Notes: generated by a model from the sequence alone, not told the origin. Positions 18,862 through 29,031 are shown, numbered from the stretch's first letter. The stretch is DNA of 64,000 nucleotides from Pinibacter aurantiacus (GCF_019130065.1 NZ_JAHSPG010000011.1:179854-243853), one strand, 5' to 3'. Program-made: numbers and translations.

Positions 18862-21800
18862 TTATTTCATTAAATACATTTTGCCGTAACCACTGTTAAA
18901 GAACTGATCTGTATTATCACCTTTAGCCTTGTATTTGTCCATCTTTTTGCCGTCTAACGTTGTTACAACCCGGTAAATGTAAACACCATTTGCCAAACGC
19001 TGACCAAACTGGTCGGTTCCGTCCCACTTAAATTCAGTAATGTTTCTACCAATATGGAGAGGACCAAGTTCATCTTTTGTAATTTCTCTTACCACTTTTC
19101 CCGTTACCGTTAAGATCTGGATCTTGAACTGCTGAGGAATTTCGCTTCCGGTAATGGTAAATACAAACGCCGTCGACGTGGTAAACGGATTCGGATAGTT
19201 AAGCAAATTAGAGATCATTGGCTTGCTGATGACAGTAAAGCCAATTCTGTAATCTACCTGTCCTGCCGAGTTTCCACTCTTGTCTTTGCCTGATAATATC
19301 AATTCATAATTATCCCCGTCACTGCTGTAAGAATTATCAAAGGAAGGTGTAAACTCGATGCTCGCCGTATTGTCAGACGCACTTTGAGCAGGTACAAACC
19401 TTACCGTATCATTATCATATTTGTACGTTCTTATTTCTCCCGGAGTAATCCCTCCATCGGGGCTTGGGAATTTCACTCTTACTTTTACCAGTGCCGTATC
19501 GTTCAGCAGCAAATACTTCGCATTGTCTTTCAGTTTGATGAGGATATGCGGTTTCGCGGAAACGATATCCTGGTTCAGAATGTGAACGCCATCAAATGTT
19601 ACGTCCAGCATCGGATTAATATTATCTCCTTTTACATAGAAATTTTTGTAGAAGAAGTTGTTGTACAAATACTGTTCCGGCTGGTCAAGATCCGGATTGA
19701 AGTTTACATACATCGTATTGCTTCCCGCGAAGGCCTTGGTATCTACGTCATACCTTAAAGTAACTGTATCGCCTGCAATCAACGCTTTTGTCCTCGGAAG
19801 TGTTATCACGTGAGCAACGTTGTCTTTATCTGTCACTGTCATTTTCACCAGGATACTATCAAACTTCGTTTGGCTGATGTTTTTGAAAGCTACTGCCAAT
19901 GGTAGTTTTTCTCCTACATCAAGTGTGTCCTTAAACTTGAAGTACAAGTTTGTAGCTATCGCCCCTTCCGGAACGGGATCGTAATTCACCCTCCAGTATT
20001 TCAACTGATACGGCGTGATTGAAATGGTGTCTTTTGTGTACATCCTAAACTTGAGGTTAGGATAAAGCTTGGCATCGATTGACGAAATATCCACATCAGC
20101 ATCAGAAGGCAACAATGTCCTCAAAAGAGTTTCATTGTTATTGTAATCCACTCCTATCAACTGAACGGTCACGCTATCTTTAGATGGGTTCTCGGTGCTG
20201 TTGCCGCGCCAGTGGAATTGCTTCCAGGCTTTTGCCGGACCGAAGGTTGGAGAAACCACGTCACCTTCAAAGTTATCAATCTGCCCTGTTACCGATAAAC
20301 TCAATTTGTCATAGGCTCCGGCAGTAAATGCGCTCTTTGCAGCAAAAGAAGGATCATTATTTCTATAAACAAATATGAATGCCCTGACTGAATTGAAGGT
20401 GTCAATGTTTATAAATCCTTCCTGCAATAACTTGTGGTAAAGCGATTTGTTGTGTCCCAAAACAGTCGTGTCATCCTGCCATTGTTTTGCATAGGTAACG
20501 CCTGTCGTGCCCGAAACTGCAGGATTTCCAATAACAACCCTCGCAATTACGTAGGCTTTATCAGGAAGAGAATTAAGGAAATTATATGCATTTATTCTTC
20601 CGGTCTGATTGCTTAGATCATACTGGAAATTATACCTTCTGTCATCTGCGCAAACTGTATTTGAATTATAAAGGCCTGGTTGCCCGGTGGGGCCATTTTG
20701 CCATAATTTAAATGTGATCGGATCAAACACATTAAATACAATTCCGTACCCACAGGCATTCTGAATAAACAAGTTTCTTGACGACCCTGCCCAGAAGTCG
20801 CCCGGAGCACCCCATCCACCGAAAAGCACTCCGCTTTTCACATCAATGGTGACGTTACTACTTGCATATTGCCATTTTCTATTGCTATTGATTTCCACCG
20901 AATCCGCTACAGAGCCAAGATGCTGGTAGTAATGTGACTGGTTGAAGCCAGGTGTGCTTTTGCTCAGATAAATAAACGAGAACATATTCCAGTGGTAGTC
21001 ATCACCGGCTTGTGGAACAATGGAAACCCTCCAGTAATAAACAACACTGTCCGAATAGTTCAATCCGGAGTTAAACTCCATCACACCACCAACGCTGTTC
21101 AATTTCACCTGGCGCTTCAGGGATGAGTTAAACAATGTTGTAGTATCAATTTCCATTATGTAGTCTCTTGCTTCACTAAATGGATTTGATGTTGAAGCAT
21201 ATAGCTTTTGCCCCTGCGTATTTACAATTGAATAGTTGTAAGGATATGCCGGTCTTGCTTCATCCTCATAAATGAAGAACTCTTTCGTAATGCTATTGTT
21301 TGATTCAGACATTTCGTCAACAACGTTATCTGCATCTATGGTGATAACAACTTTATTGGTTCCTTTATCTTTTGAAGCAATGATAGGAATAGGAACAGTA
21401 ACTGAATCGCTATAATAAATACCACGCATTTTTTGCCTGTACAACACACTTGATGTTCCGTCAGGATGAAGGTGTTTCACTTCAAGTACAATGGAATCTG
21501 TAATTGCCTTTCCAAGATTGTACAACCTGATGAATGCTTTACAGTTTCCTTCTGCAAGAGAAATAAATGATGGCGTTATCAATACCTGCGGATCTTCGAT
21601 CACGTAATCTGGCTTGGCCTGGAAATTAAACGTGATGGCCGGATCACCATGAATGAGTATTTGCTCCGCGTGAAAGCGTGAATAAAAATCAAGCTGATTT
21701 GCATACATTGTTCTTAACGCTTCTTTATTAATTACACCAAGGGTTTGCGTGTAATTTTTAGATCGTATGTCCTCATTAAAATTGATCAGGTAAGGATGTA

Positions 21801-23982
21801 AATACTGCACTATGCCAAAGTGGGTACTTGCCACAAAGGCAATGGCACCGCGTTGTTTGGCCAGCGTGAATTTTTCAGAGATGGTTTCTTTGGTAGTCAA
21901 ACGGGAGGTGGTAAAAGAAAAATCATTACCCGCGTTACAGCCACTTACGGAGAAGATTGGATATTTACCTGCACTATTGTAATTCTCAGGATCGCTCAAA
22001 TTAAAATCCAGCGCTGTGGAAGCAGAGTGTCCAAAATATGTCAACAGGCTCATCCCATTTTCAAACAAGTTCGAAATTGTTTGCGATACGTCTTGCCCTG
22101 CATTATTTACCGTTGTTTTACAGAACACAGTCACCTTTGTTCCTGCTAATGTGTCCTGAATTATGTTTTTATAAACGTCCACGTATTGACACAACAATGG
22201 ACCTGTTAAATCATCATCGGCACCGGTAAGCTCAAGCACGTTTTTCATCCAAAGCCTGTCTGCAATGGTATGTGGTGATGTACGCTGCGCAGTTTCGTAT
22301 TGTATTAACTTCTGCAAATAATCCTCCACCTCACTTCCATTAATAACGGACAATCGACCTATGGGAATTGTTATTATGGGTGAAGAAACGCCGTTCGCAC
22401 TGAGCATATTATCTGATGCCGGATTACCAAATGTGGGCACCAGGCATAATTGTTTCAACAGGCTATTGCCGATATTTACAGCTGCTTCTGCGTAGTTAAC
22501 GCCTTTGCCGATTAATAAGACATTCTTCGGCGTTGTTGCAAACTTAGTTCTTGCATAGGCAATGAAATTCTTAACTGATGAGGGATGATAGGTAATACCG
22601 TAAGCGAATTGATCTGTCAAGTCTCCTATCTCAACAATCTTTGCTTTGAAACCTCCTCCATTAACCGAGCTTCTGTAGTTGGCATAATCCTGGATTGGGT
22701 TGTTGCCGCTTGTTCCGGTATACAGCACAGGGTTTGTGATGATAAGAAAGTCACCCTGATTTTCACTTTTTGAGTAGTCAACAAATTGCTTGGGAGTAAG
22801 TGAGCTCACCGTGGTAAACCTTCCGGCACCCTGGCTCGCCAAAACGAATGTCGATGTGGTGGAAGATGGCGGCAATGAAAACTTCACCTTACCTGCCGTA
22901 GCAATATTACCTATATATCTCTTTTGCGTAGTAATATCCAATAGCACCGGCGCAACACCACTGGTGATAAAGTTTGTAATTTCAAGGTAGTAGCCGCTGC
23001 TGTTGGGAGCAAGGTCAAACTTGAAATTTTCTGCTGCTGCACCAAAATTGAATTGTCTCGGATAAGTCAGCTCAAAAAAAGAAACCACAACCCTGTCGGG
23101 CGTGCTATCTGCAGCATTGTAAAAAGAAACAGTAGTTGAAGCGTTATTAAAGTTCGCCAGCGGAACTGGTGCGGTTTGCACAACATCTGATTCTAAATTC
23201 AATTGAGCAGAGCCTACCACATTATTATTAACCTTCACATCAAGCCGGCGACTATAACGCTGGTTGTTTCCAAATGCGCCATATTTTATAGCGCCATCCG
23301 GAGCACCGCTGCCTGTATACAAAAACAGATTGGTTATGGAAGGCGAAGTCAAGGTAGCTTTCGTTCCAATATCTAAACTGCTCCAAAATTCTCCCTTATC
23401 GTAAGAAGATGAATATACAAACTCACCGACATCCTGGTAAAAGCCCGGATTAATCTTGTTTTTATAATAAATTCCAACTGTATACAAGAAGTATGGCTCA
23501 ACAGGTAATGTTGGATTACTCACATCGTTAGCCAAAGTGCTATAGCGGGCATTTGCTGCAACATTTGGACGAACAAATAAGAAATAGGTTGCTGTGTCAT
23601 TAATCAGACTTACAGCTGTTGTATGTTGAAAAGCCGGATCGAGGTACAGTTGCCTATCGGGAACACCATCATTTGTTGTTGCCCAGAATTCGATATAACC
23701 ATTTGCTGGCAGCTTTCCTGTTGCGGCAGATGTATACAACGGAACCTCTTTTCCGTTTCTGTACATCGCATAGTCTTCCGCATTGGCACCATCAATACCC
23801 ACCGTTGCTAATGTCGAAACCGGAATGCGATACAAACCGGTTTTTATTACTTTGAACTTATAATATGTTTTAGAAAAGTCTATCCATTCATTGCCATAGT
23901 TCTGAGCCATTGTGGCAAAGCATATCATTACCAGCAGCAGCGTTAAACAATAACTTTTATGACAACCTATCTTTTTTTGCAT
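18862..23982 (-). CDS. porU2: PorU-like type IX secretion C25 peptidase (PorU2 type), 1706 aa
   Basis: A signal peptide (ending ATMAQ) is followed by a beta-rich N-terminal region and a gingipain-like C25 domain near residues 400-780. The catalytic dyad is visible as His652 in YFGHSAST and Cys682 in SGCNAGND. A long C-terminal region of Ig-like modules leads to a FlgD/T9SS-type sorting domain beginning LLNYPNPF near residue 1595. PorU is the sortase that removes T9SS signals and attaches cargo to lipopolysaccharide. This protein is much longer than the usual 1100-1300 residues, and the gene order (porV-like first) differs from canonical porU-porV. I therefore favour the PorU2 paralogue class over PorU itself. 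It may be a cell-surface peptidase with its own cargo role. Confidence 0.82.
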   Translation of the reverse strand: MQKKIGCHKSYCLTLLLVMICFATMAQNYGNEWIDFSKTYYKFKVIKTGLYRIPVSTLATVGIDGANAEDYAMYRNGKEVPLYTSAATGKLPANGYIEFWATTNDGVPDRQLYLDPAFQHTTAVSLINDTATYFLFVRPNVAANARYSTLANDVSNPTLPVEPYFLYTVGIYYKNKINPGFYQDVGEFVYSSSYDKGEFWSSLDIGTKATLTSPSITNLFLYTGSGAPDGAIKYGAFGNNQRYSRRLDVKVNNNVVGSAQLNLESDVVQTAPVPLANFNNASTTVSFYNAADSTPDRVVVSFFELTYPRQFNFGAAAENFKFDLAPNSSGYYLEITNFITSGVAPVLLDITTQKRYIGNIATAGKVKFSLPPSSTTSTFVLASQGAGRFTTVSSLTPKQFVDYSKSENQGDFLIITNPVLYTGTSGNNPIQDYANYRSSVNGGGFKAKIVEIGDLTDQFAYGITYHPSSVKNFIAYARTKFATTPKNVLLIGKGVNYAEAAVNIGNSLLKQLCLVPTFGNPASDNMLSANGVSSPIITIPIGRLSVINGSEVEDYLQKLIQYETAQRTSPHTIADRLWMKNVLELTGADDDLTGPLLCQYVDVYKNIIQDTLAGTKVTVFCKTTVNNAGQDVSQTISNLFENGMSLLTYFGHSASTALDFNLSDPENYNSAGKYPIFSVSGCNAGNDFSFTTSRLTTKETISEKFTLAKQRGAIAFVASTHFGIVQYLHPYLINFNEDIRSKNYTQTLGVINKEALRTMYANQLDFYSRFHAEQILIHGDPAITFNFQAKPDYVIEDPQVLITPSFISLAEGNCKAFIRLYNLGKAITDSIVLEVKHLHPDGTSSVLYRQKMRGIYYSDSVTVPIPIIASKDKGTNKVVITIDADNVVDEMSESNNSITKEFFIYEDEARPAYPYNYSIVNTQGQKLYASTSNPFSEARDYIMEIDTTTLFNSSLKRQVKLNSVGGVMEFNSGLNYSDSVVYYWRVSIVPQAGDDYHWNMFSFIYLSKSTPGFNQSHYYQHLGSVADSVEINSNRKWQYASSNVTIDVKSGVLFGGWGAPGDFWAGSSRNLFIQNACGYGIVFNVFDPITFKLWQNGPTGQPGLYNSNTVCADDRRYNFQYDLSNQTGRINAYNFLNSLPDKAYVIARVVIGNPAVSGTTGVTYAKQWQDDTTVLGHNKSLYHKLLQEGFINIDTFNSVRAFIFVYRNNDPSFAAKSAFTAGAYDKLSLSVTGQIDNFEGDVVSPTFGPAKAWKQFHWRGNSTENPSKDSVTVQLIGVDYNNNETLLRTLLPSDADVDISSIDAKLYPNLKFRMYTKDTISITPYQLKYWRVNYDPVPEGAIATNLYFKFKDTLDVGEKLPLAVAFKNISQTKFDSILVKMTVTDKDNVAHVITLPRTKALIAGDTVTLRYDVDTKAFAGSNTMYVNFNPDLDQPEQYLYNNFFYKNFYVKGDNINPMLDVTFDGVHILNQDIVSAKPHILIKLKDNAKYLLLNDTALVKVRVKFPSPDGGITPGEIRTYKYDNDTVRFVPAQSASDNTASIEFTPSFDNSYSSDGDNYELILSGKDKSGNSAGQVDYRIGFTVISKPMISNLLNYPNPFTTSTAFVFTITGSEIPQQFKIQILTVTGKVVREITKDELGPLHIGRNITEFKWDGTDQFGQRLANGVYIYRVVTTLDGKKMDKYKAKGDNTDQFFNSGYGKMYLMK

Positions 23983-23991
23983 AGTAAAAAC

Positions 23992-25104
23992 TTATTTTTT
24001 TCCGCCTTTTTTCTTCAGATCAAGTTTTAAAGAAAAAACGTGCGTGTATAGGGGATTGGACTGATTCGCAAGATTTGTATAAGCGTAATCAATTTGCACA
24101 TTAGCAACCTTGAAACCTGCACCCAGACTTGGTTGATAGATCCAGATTTTTTTAGTATTGGTAGTATCGGCATCATCAAGCGTCTTTTGAAAATTATTAA
24201 TACCTGCTCTCACAAAAAACACATTGTTGATAGACGCTTCAAGGCCTACTTTAGGGTCTATGCTTACTGGATTAAAACTAACAATTGTTCCACGTTTTCC
24301 GTCGAAAGTAACGTCAAGATTTGCTTCTGCCAATAGATTAAAAGATTTGGAAATATTGAAGTTATAAGCGCCGCCAAGGATCAGTTTGGGAGCGGTAAGC
24401 TCTGTTGATTTCACGGGTACGTCATTACCGGTAACGTAAAAAACTTCTCTCATTTGCTCACCGATATTGTACGACCATGCGTTGAAAGTTGTCGTAACGT
24501 CTCTTGCAACCGCACCCAGCTTCAAATTGCCGGAGGTATACTGAACGCCTGCATCAAAACCGAAGCCCCAGGCAGTAGCAAAATCGCCGGCTTTTCGGTG
24601 TATTATTTTTGCATTAACGCCAAAGTTGAACTTGCTTTCATTTTTCAATTCCACTTCCTGCGCCAGAGAAAAGAGGAATGCGTAGTCTGCAGATGAGAAG
24701 GTTGTAATATTGTCAAAGTTGAGGGTTCCATCGGGCTGAACTAAAAAAACCGTATTGGGGATATCATCCACTGCAAATCTTAGAACAGAAATGCCAAGTG
24801 TTCTTTTCCCGTCATTTAAGGGGATTGCCAAATTACCGTAATCGTATTTTCCTATGCCTGCGAAGTATTCAGCATGCATCAGGTTTACCTGAGGAGCATC
24901 TTTTACATTAACCAAACCGGCAGGGTTCCAGTAACCGGCGGTGCCATCTGCAACGCTGGCTATCTGGGCATTACCCATTGCCAAACCCCTTGCGCCTGTA
25001 CCAATATTCAAAAATTCATTGGAATATTTGCGGAACTGTGCAAATACAGCAGTAGTTTGGAAAAGGACAAAAAACAATAAAAGCCACCTCATTACATGCT
25101 TCAT
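23992..25104 (-). CDS. porV2: PorV/PorQ-family outer-membrane barrel (PorV2 type)
   Basis: This 370-residue protein has a signal peptide ending AVFAQ and a FadL-like beta barrel. The family hallmarks are the N-terminal LNIGTGARGLAMGNAQIASV and the GTAGYWNPAGL loop, which is shared by PorV, PorQ and related shuttles. PorV binds T9SS cargo after passage through the SprA pore and hands it to PorU. The gene lies 9 bases upstream of the PorU-like gene on the same strand, so a dedicated shuttle-sortase pair is likely. It is divergent from tyrS. Confidence 0.88.
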   Translation of the reverse strand: MKHVMRWLLLFFVLFQTTAVFAQFRKYSNEFLNIGTGARGLAMGNAQIASVADGTAGYWNPAGLVNVKDAPQVNLMHAEYFAGIGKYDYGNLAIPLNDGKRTLGISVLRFAVDDIPNTVFLVQPDGTLNFDNITTFSSADYAFLFSLAQEVELKNESKFNFGVNAKIIHRKAGDFATAWGFGFDAGVQYTSGNLKLGAVARDVTTTFNAWSYNIGEQMREVFYVTGNDVPVKSTELTAPKLILGGAYNFNISKSFNLLAEANLDVTFDGKRGTIVSFNPVSIDPKVGLEASINNVFFVRAGINNFQKTLDDADTTNTKKIWIYQPSLGAGFKVANVQIDYAYTNLANQSNPLYTHVFSLKLDLKKKGGKK

Positions 25105-25291
25105 GCATTCAGTTTTTCTAAGATAATTGATTTTTTACAAGTATATAAGATGCCATTTCATCACTAAAGGCTGCATATCTGCCTTTACAAATCAGACATT
25201 TCAGGGCAGAAAAAGGACACCCGATTAGCAAAAAAACAAACGTTCCCCGAATGTAATTATTGCACACTATAGTTGTATTAACTGATTAATT

Positions 25292-25299
25292 TACTTTTG
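25292..25299 (+). promoter_or_regulatory. -7 element of tyrS
   Basis: TACTTTTG, with TTG at 25273-25275 upstream, lies 18 bases before the ATG at 25318. It overlaps an in-frame TTG at 25297, which therefore cannot be the start. Confidence 0.6.
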
Positions 25300-25317
25300 C
25301 GGAAATTATTCAAAGAT

Positions 25318-26595
25318 ATGAACCTGGTAGAAGAATTACGATGGAGAGGTATGATTCAGGATATTATGCCTGGAACTGAGGAACAATTGCTTAAGGAAAT
25401 GACCACTGGCTATATTGGCTTCGACCCTACTGCCGATAGCTTACACATTGGAAGTTTAGTACCTATTATACTGCTCGTGCATTTACAAAAGGCTGGGCAT
25501 AAACCAGTTGCGCTGGTTGGCGGTGCCACCGGCATGATTGGCGACCCGAGCGGTAAAAGTGACGAAAGAAACCTTCTCGATAACGAAACGCTGCAAAAAA
25601 ACGTAAATGGCATTAAAAGCCAGCTGGAAAAATTCCTCGATTTTGACGCAGCGAAACCAAATGCCGCCGTGATGGCCAATAACTACGATTGGTTCCAGGG
25701 CATTTCCTTCATAGATTTTCTGCGTGATGCCGGAAAGCACATTACGGTGAACTACATGATGGCCAAGGATAGCGTGAGAAAACGCATTGAAGGGGAAACC
25801 GGCATTAGCTATACCGAATTTGCTTACCAGCTTATGCAGGGCTACGATTTCTTTTGGATGTATAAAAACATGAATGTCAAATTGCAAATGGGCGGTAGCG
25901 ACCAATGGGGCAATATGACAACAGGAACGGAACTGATCCGTCGTAAAGCCGGTGGTGAGGCTTTCGTTTTCACTTGTCCGCTTATCACTAAAGCTGACGG
26001 TGGAAAATTTGGTAAATCTGAAAAAGGAAACGTTTGGCTGGATAGTCAGAAAACCTCTTCTTATGAGTTCTACCAATTCTGGCTAAAAGCATCTGACGAA
26101 GATGTGCTAAAATGGATCAAGATCTTCACTTTCATACCTAAAGAAGAAATTGATGCATTGACCGAAGAGCACGATAAAGACAGAAGCAAACGTATTCTGC
26201 AAAGCAGACTTGCAAAAGAAGTAACAACGTTTGTGCACGGAGAAGCTGAATACTTGAAAGCTGTAGAAACAACAGAAAAATTGTTCTCTCAGCAAAACGC
26301 ACCTGCAGACTCACTTTCATTGGAAGATCTTGAGGGCATGGACGGCGTGGTAAAATTTGATTTTCCTTTGGAAAAATTAAAAACGGGCGTTGACATCGTG
26401 AGTTTTCTTGCAGAAACTAACATATTCCCAAGCAAAGGCGAAGCCCGCAAAATGGTACAGGGCGGCGGCGTGAGCATCAACAGAAACAAAGTTGGTGACC
26501 AACAATTTGCGGTGAATGATTCATTGCTGTTGCACGACATGTACCTGCTGATACAAAAAGGTAAAAAGAATTATTATTTGGTGAAAGCCGTATAA
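25318..26595 (+). CDS. tyrS: Tyrosyl-tRNA synthetase
   Basis: This 425-residue class I synthetase charges tRNA-Tyr. The HIGH motif appears as LHIGSLVP and the KMSKS motif as KFGKSEKG. The tyrosine site [14 protein letters not shown] and [10 protein letters not shown] are present, and residues about 355-425 form an S4 RNA-binding domain ([19 protein letters not shown]). The start at 25318 is chosen because the promoter element overlaps the upstream TTG. The stop is followed at once by an inverted repeat. Confidence 0.97.
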   Translation: MNLVEELRWRGMIQDIMPGTEEQLLKEMTTGYIGFDPTADSLHIGSLVPIILLVHLQKAGHKPVALVGGATGMIGDPSGKSDERNLLDNETLQKNVNGIKSQLEKFLDFDAAKPNAAVMANNYDWFQGISFIDFLRDAGKHITVNYMMAKDSVRKRIEGETGISYTEFAYQLMQGYDFFWMYKNMNVKLQMGGSDQWGNMTTGTELIRRKAGGEAFVFTCPLITKADGGKFGKSEKGNVWLDSQKTSSYEFYQFWLKASDEDVLKWIKIFTFIPKEEIDALTEEHDKDRSKRILQSRLAKEVTTFVHGEAEYLKAVETTEKLFSQQNAPADSLSLEDLEGMDGVVKFDFPLEKLKTGVDIVSFLAETNIFPSKGEARKMVQGGGVSINRNKVGDQQFAVNDSLLLHDMYLLIQKGKKNYYLVKAV

Positions 26596-26682
26596 GAAAT
26601 GACTGAATAACTGAGTAACTAAATAACTGATGTTGCTAAGCAATCACGAGTTCATTTATTCAGTTATTCAGCTTATTATTTC
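26596..26682. repeat. Imperfect inverted repeat of AATAACTG units
   Basis: The left arm (from 26596) has units TGAATAAC, TGAGTAAC and TAAATAAC. The right arm (from about 26653) carries the complement, with CAGTTATT units. It fills the gap between convergent tyrS and the permease and includes the permease stop codon (26676-26678). Confidence 0.7.
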
Positions 26683-27989
26683 CCTATTGATTTGCGCGTC
26701 AAAACGAACACCAGCGCTCCTACCGCGGCAATGCTTATGCCGCCCAATGCGAAGTAGCCCGTTGAAAATAAGATGAACAGCCACGCTGCGATAGACACGA
26801 TAACGGGCAGCGGATACAACCTCATTTTATAAGGCAATTGATCTGTTCCTTTTCGTTTTCTCAGCAACACAACTCCTATCGCCTGGGCTATAAACTGCAC
26901 CAATATGCGCATTGCTAAAATGGCACTGATCACATCGGACAATTTGAAGAGCAAACTAAAGATCAAACCTACACCTCCGAGAAACAGTAATGATACATAT
27001 GGAAATGATTTTGTGGGGTGCAGCTTCGCAAATATCTTGAAGAAACTTCCATCAACTGCTGCTGCATAAGGCACACGCGAATAGCCCAGCATCACAGCAA
27101 ACAACGAAGCGAATGCGATCCATAAAACGAATGCTGTCGCCACTTTTGCGGCAGTGTAACCGTATAATTTTTCGATAAAGGTGCTTACCAAAAACTTCGA
27201 TTCCATTGCCTCTTGCCAGGGAACAACTTTTACAATACTCACGTTCATAAACAGATATAAAATCGCTATGCCGATAATGGAAATGAATATGCTGCGCGGA
27301 ATATTTTTTCCTGGTTCCTTTATTTCTCCACCCAGATGGCAAACGTTATAATAACCGAGATAACTGTATACCGTTTTTACAGAAGCCTGCCCCAATAAGG
27401 CCCACAATGCAAATGAAAAAAGTGTTTCATTGCCTTCAGGTAAAAATGTGTACGCAACAGTACCTTTTGTAAAGCCGCCGAAAATTATCCAACCAATGGT
27501 AATAAAAACACCACTGCACAAAAACACTGATATCTTGCCAATGGTTTCTATTTTTCGGTACAATAAAAACGTGGTTAAAATAACCAGCGTACCCGAAACG
27601 ATCTTTCGTTCGATATCTCCCAACGGAACGAGATAGCTTAAATACTGTGAAAACCCGATGGATGCGGAAGCCACTACCAGTGGAGCCTGTATGCATGTTT
27701 GCCAAACGAATAAAAAAGAAAGAAGCTTACCCCATTTTGAAGGATAAGCTTCTTTTAAAAAATTATAACTACCTCCGGCGAGCGGGTATGCTGCACCCAA
27801 CTCACTCCAGATCATTCCATCTATTAACGATATTACCGCGCCTAATATCCAGGCCCATAAAAACAAATGAGATCCTGTTGTTTTTATTACCAATGGCATT
27901 ACAACAAATGGTCCTATTCCTACCATATCGATCATGTTGATAGCCGATGCCTGTACCAATCCTATTTTTCGCTGAAGTGTTGTTGACAT
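26676..27989 (-). CDS. APC-family amino acid permease
   Basis: This 437-residue inner-membrane protein has about twelve transmembrane helices. The APC signature appears in helix 1 (NMIDMVGIGPFVVMP, an unwound glycine region), in LIDGMIWSELGAAYPLAGGSY, and in the helix 6 region. Members are amino acid-cation symporters or antiporters; substrate is not predictable. A promoter element lies 7 bases upstream, so the mRNA may be nearly leaderless. Downstream it converges on tyrS with a shared repeat. Confidence 0.88.
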   Translation of the reverse strand: MSTTLQRKIGLVQASAINMIDMVGIGPFVVMPLVIKTTGSHLFLWAWILGAVISLIDGMIWSELGAAYPLAGGSYNFLKEAYPSKWGKLLSFLFVWQTCIQAPLVVASASIGFSQYLSYLVPLGDIERKIVSGTLVILTTFLLYRKIETIGKISVFLCSGVFITIGWIIFGGFTKGTVAYTFLPEGNETLFSFALWALLGQASVKTVYSYLGYYNVCHLGGEIKEPGKNIPRSIFISIIGIAILYLFMNVSIVKVVPWQEAMESKFLVSTFIEKLYGYTAAKVATAFVLWIAFASLFAVMLGYSRVPYAAAVDGSFFKIFAKLHPTKSFPYVSLLFLGGVGLIFSLLFKLSDVISAILAMRILVQFIAQAIGVVLLRKRKGTDQLPYKMRLYPLPVIVSIAAWLFILFSTGYFALGGISIAAVGALVFVLTRKSIGK

Positions 27990-27996
27990 GAAGGAA

Positions 27997-28004
27997 CAAA
28001 AGTA
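27997..28004 (-). promoter_or_regulatory. -7 element of the permease gene
   Basis: TACTTTTG reads on the minus strand 7 bases before the ATG, between the gene and the repeat at 28012. Confidence 0.5.
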
Positions 28005-28011
28005 AAAAATG

Positions 28012-28109
28012 TAGTTGAGAATTGAGAGTGGAGAGTTGAGAGTGAAGCTATTCAGTTACTCAGTTAATAAACCATAACTCTCCACTCTCAATTCTCCACT
28101 CTCAACTAA
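28012..28109. repeat. Inverted repeat of GAGAGTT/GTGGAGA units
   Basis: Arms at about 28012-28054 and 28073-28109 pair well once one 7-base unit (GTGGAGA), present only in the right arm, is looped out. The right arm begins 3 bases from the DinB stop and the left arm is next to the permease -7 element. Confidence 0.8.
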
Positions 28110-28112
28110 CTC

Positions 28113-28604
28113 CTACTTCTCATCCGCGCTTGGGCCATACAACCCAGGAACAGGAATATTGAGGAGCCTCAGATAAACCGTAAGCTGCCCTCTATGATGA
28201 ACAATGTGATTGAGCACCATGTATCGAAGAACTATTTTCCGTGGTAAAGTAAACATCACATTGTCGCCATTTCGTAGTGTCCACTTCTCTTCCATTTCTT
28301 CGTCGGTAACATTCTGAAGTACGTCTTTTGCAGTTGCCAAATGCTCTTCGAAAAGTTCTAGAATATCTGCTTTGTTTTCTGCCATTTTTCTGTCAAAACC
28401 TTTTGACAAATCCAGTTCGGGATGCTTGATTGTCATAACTACCCACACAGGTAATTGCGTAATGTGCTGAGCGAGATAGCTAATGGTGTAGGATTTTTCA
28501 TGCGGTCGCCAGCTTAAATTTTCTTCCGGTAAATTATTTAGTACTCTCCTCGTTCCTGCCGCTTCGTGTTCTAATTCTGCTATAATAGCCTTGTTTAGTG
28601 CCAT
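28113..28604 (-). CDS. DinB-family protein
   Basis: This protein has 163 residues from the ATG at 28604; the frame extends to 28700, but that stretch overlaps the tRNA promoter on the other strand and lacks family similarity. The four-helix DinB fold is indicated by ALNKAIIAELEHEAAGTRRVL, a first metal histidine in YLAQHITQLP and the paired histidines in VLNHIVHHRGQLTVYLRLL. Family members include metal-dependent thiol S-transferases and many stress proteins of unknown substrate. The gene lies upstream of the permease on the same strand, separated by a repeat. Confidence 0.88.
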   Translation of the reverse strand: MALNKAIIAELEHEAAGTRRVLNNLPEENLSWRPHEKSYTISYLAQHITQLPVWVVMTIKHPELDLSKGFDRKMAENKADILELFEEHLATAKDVLQNVTDEEMEEKWTLRNGDNVMFTLPRKIVLRYMVLNHIVHHRGQLTVYLRLLNIPVPGLYGPSADEK

Positions 28605-28684
28605 AGAATAATTTTTTTTAAAGTTATCGGAAAAAAAATTTCGAAAAAGATTGAAATTTGTTTTGCGTGAATGTGCTGTTCCCT

Positions 28685-28692
28685 TATTTTTG
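28685..28692 (+). promoter_or_regulatory. -7 element of tRNA-Gln
   Basis: TATTTTTG lies 16 bases before the mature tRNA 5' end. Confidence 0.6.
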
Positions 28693-28708
28693 CACTCCAT
28701 TTACGGAT

Positions 28709-28779
28709 TGCCCGATAGTATAATGGTAGTACAACTGATTTTGGTTCAGTTTGTCTTGGTTCGAATCCAGGTCGGGCAA
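28709..28779 (+). tRNA. tRNA-Gln, anticodon TTG
   Basis: The acceptor stem is TGCCCGA with TCGGGCA. The anticodon arm is ACTGA-TTTTGGT-TCAGT (anticodon TTG) and the T arm is CTTGG-TTCGAAT-CCAGG. The discriminator is A and CCA is not encoded. Confidence 0.95.
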
Positions 28780-28780
28780 C

Positions 28781-28812
28781 AAAAAAGCCGCTTCAATTGA
28801 AGCGGTTTTTTT
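28781..28812 (+). terminator. Terminator of tRNA-Gln
   Basis: CCGCTTC and GAAGCGG pair around AATT, flanked by A6 and T7, so it could work in both directions. Confidence 0.9.
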
Positions 28813-28821
28813 ATGTCTTAT

Positions 28822-29031
28822 TCATTCCAATATTTCACATTGATAGCCATTTTTCTCCACCAGTTCAATTACCTGTACGGGATGAACTTCATTTCCCTGA
28901 ATCCTTAAAATTTTATCGCAGTCATTCAGATCAAAATTTATTTTAAGCGAAGGAAACGTCCTGCTCAACATCAATAACAAAATTTGGCTTTCCTGTCTCC
29001 TTTTTACATTTGTTTTAAAGACTTCTACCAT
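28822..29031 (-). CDS. Small HMA-like ferredoxin-fold protein lacking CxxC
   Basis: This 69-residue protein starts at the ATG at 29031 (MVEVFKTNVKRRQESQILL); the longer frame to 29055 only adds MHSFKKKT. The beta-alpha-beta-beta-alpha-beta pattern, ending in GNEVHPVQVIELVEKNGYQ, resembles heavy-metal-associated domains such as CopZ, but no CxxC motif is present. It may therefore be a fold relative with another role. I know similar short uncharacterised proteins in Bacteroidota only by pattern. It shares the tRNA terminator region at its 3' end. Confidence 0.65.
   Translation of the reverse strand: MVEVFKTNVKRRQESQILLLMLSRTFPSLKINFDLNDCDKILRIQGNEVHPVQVIELVEKNGYQCEILE

Noticed and set aside
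18862..23982. Several short plus-strand frames within the PorU-like gene
   Set aside because: They are antisense shadows of a well-supported long gene without family motifs.
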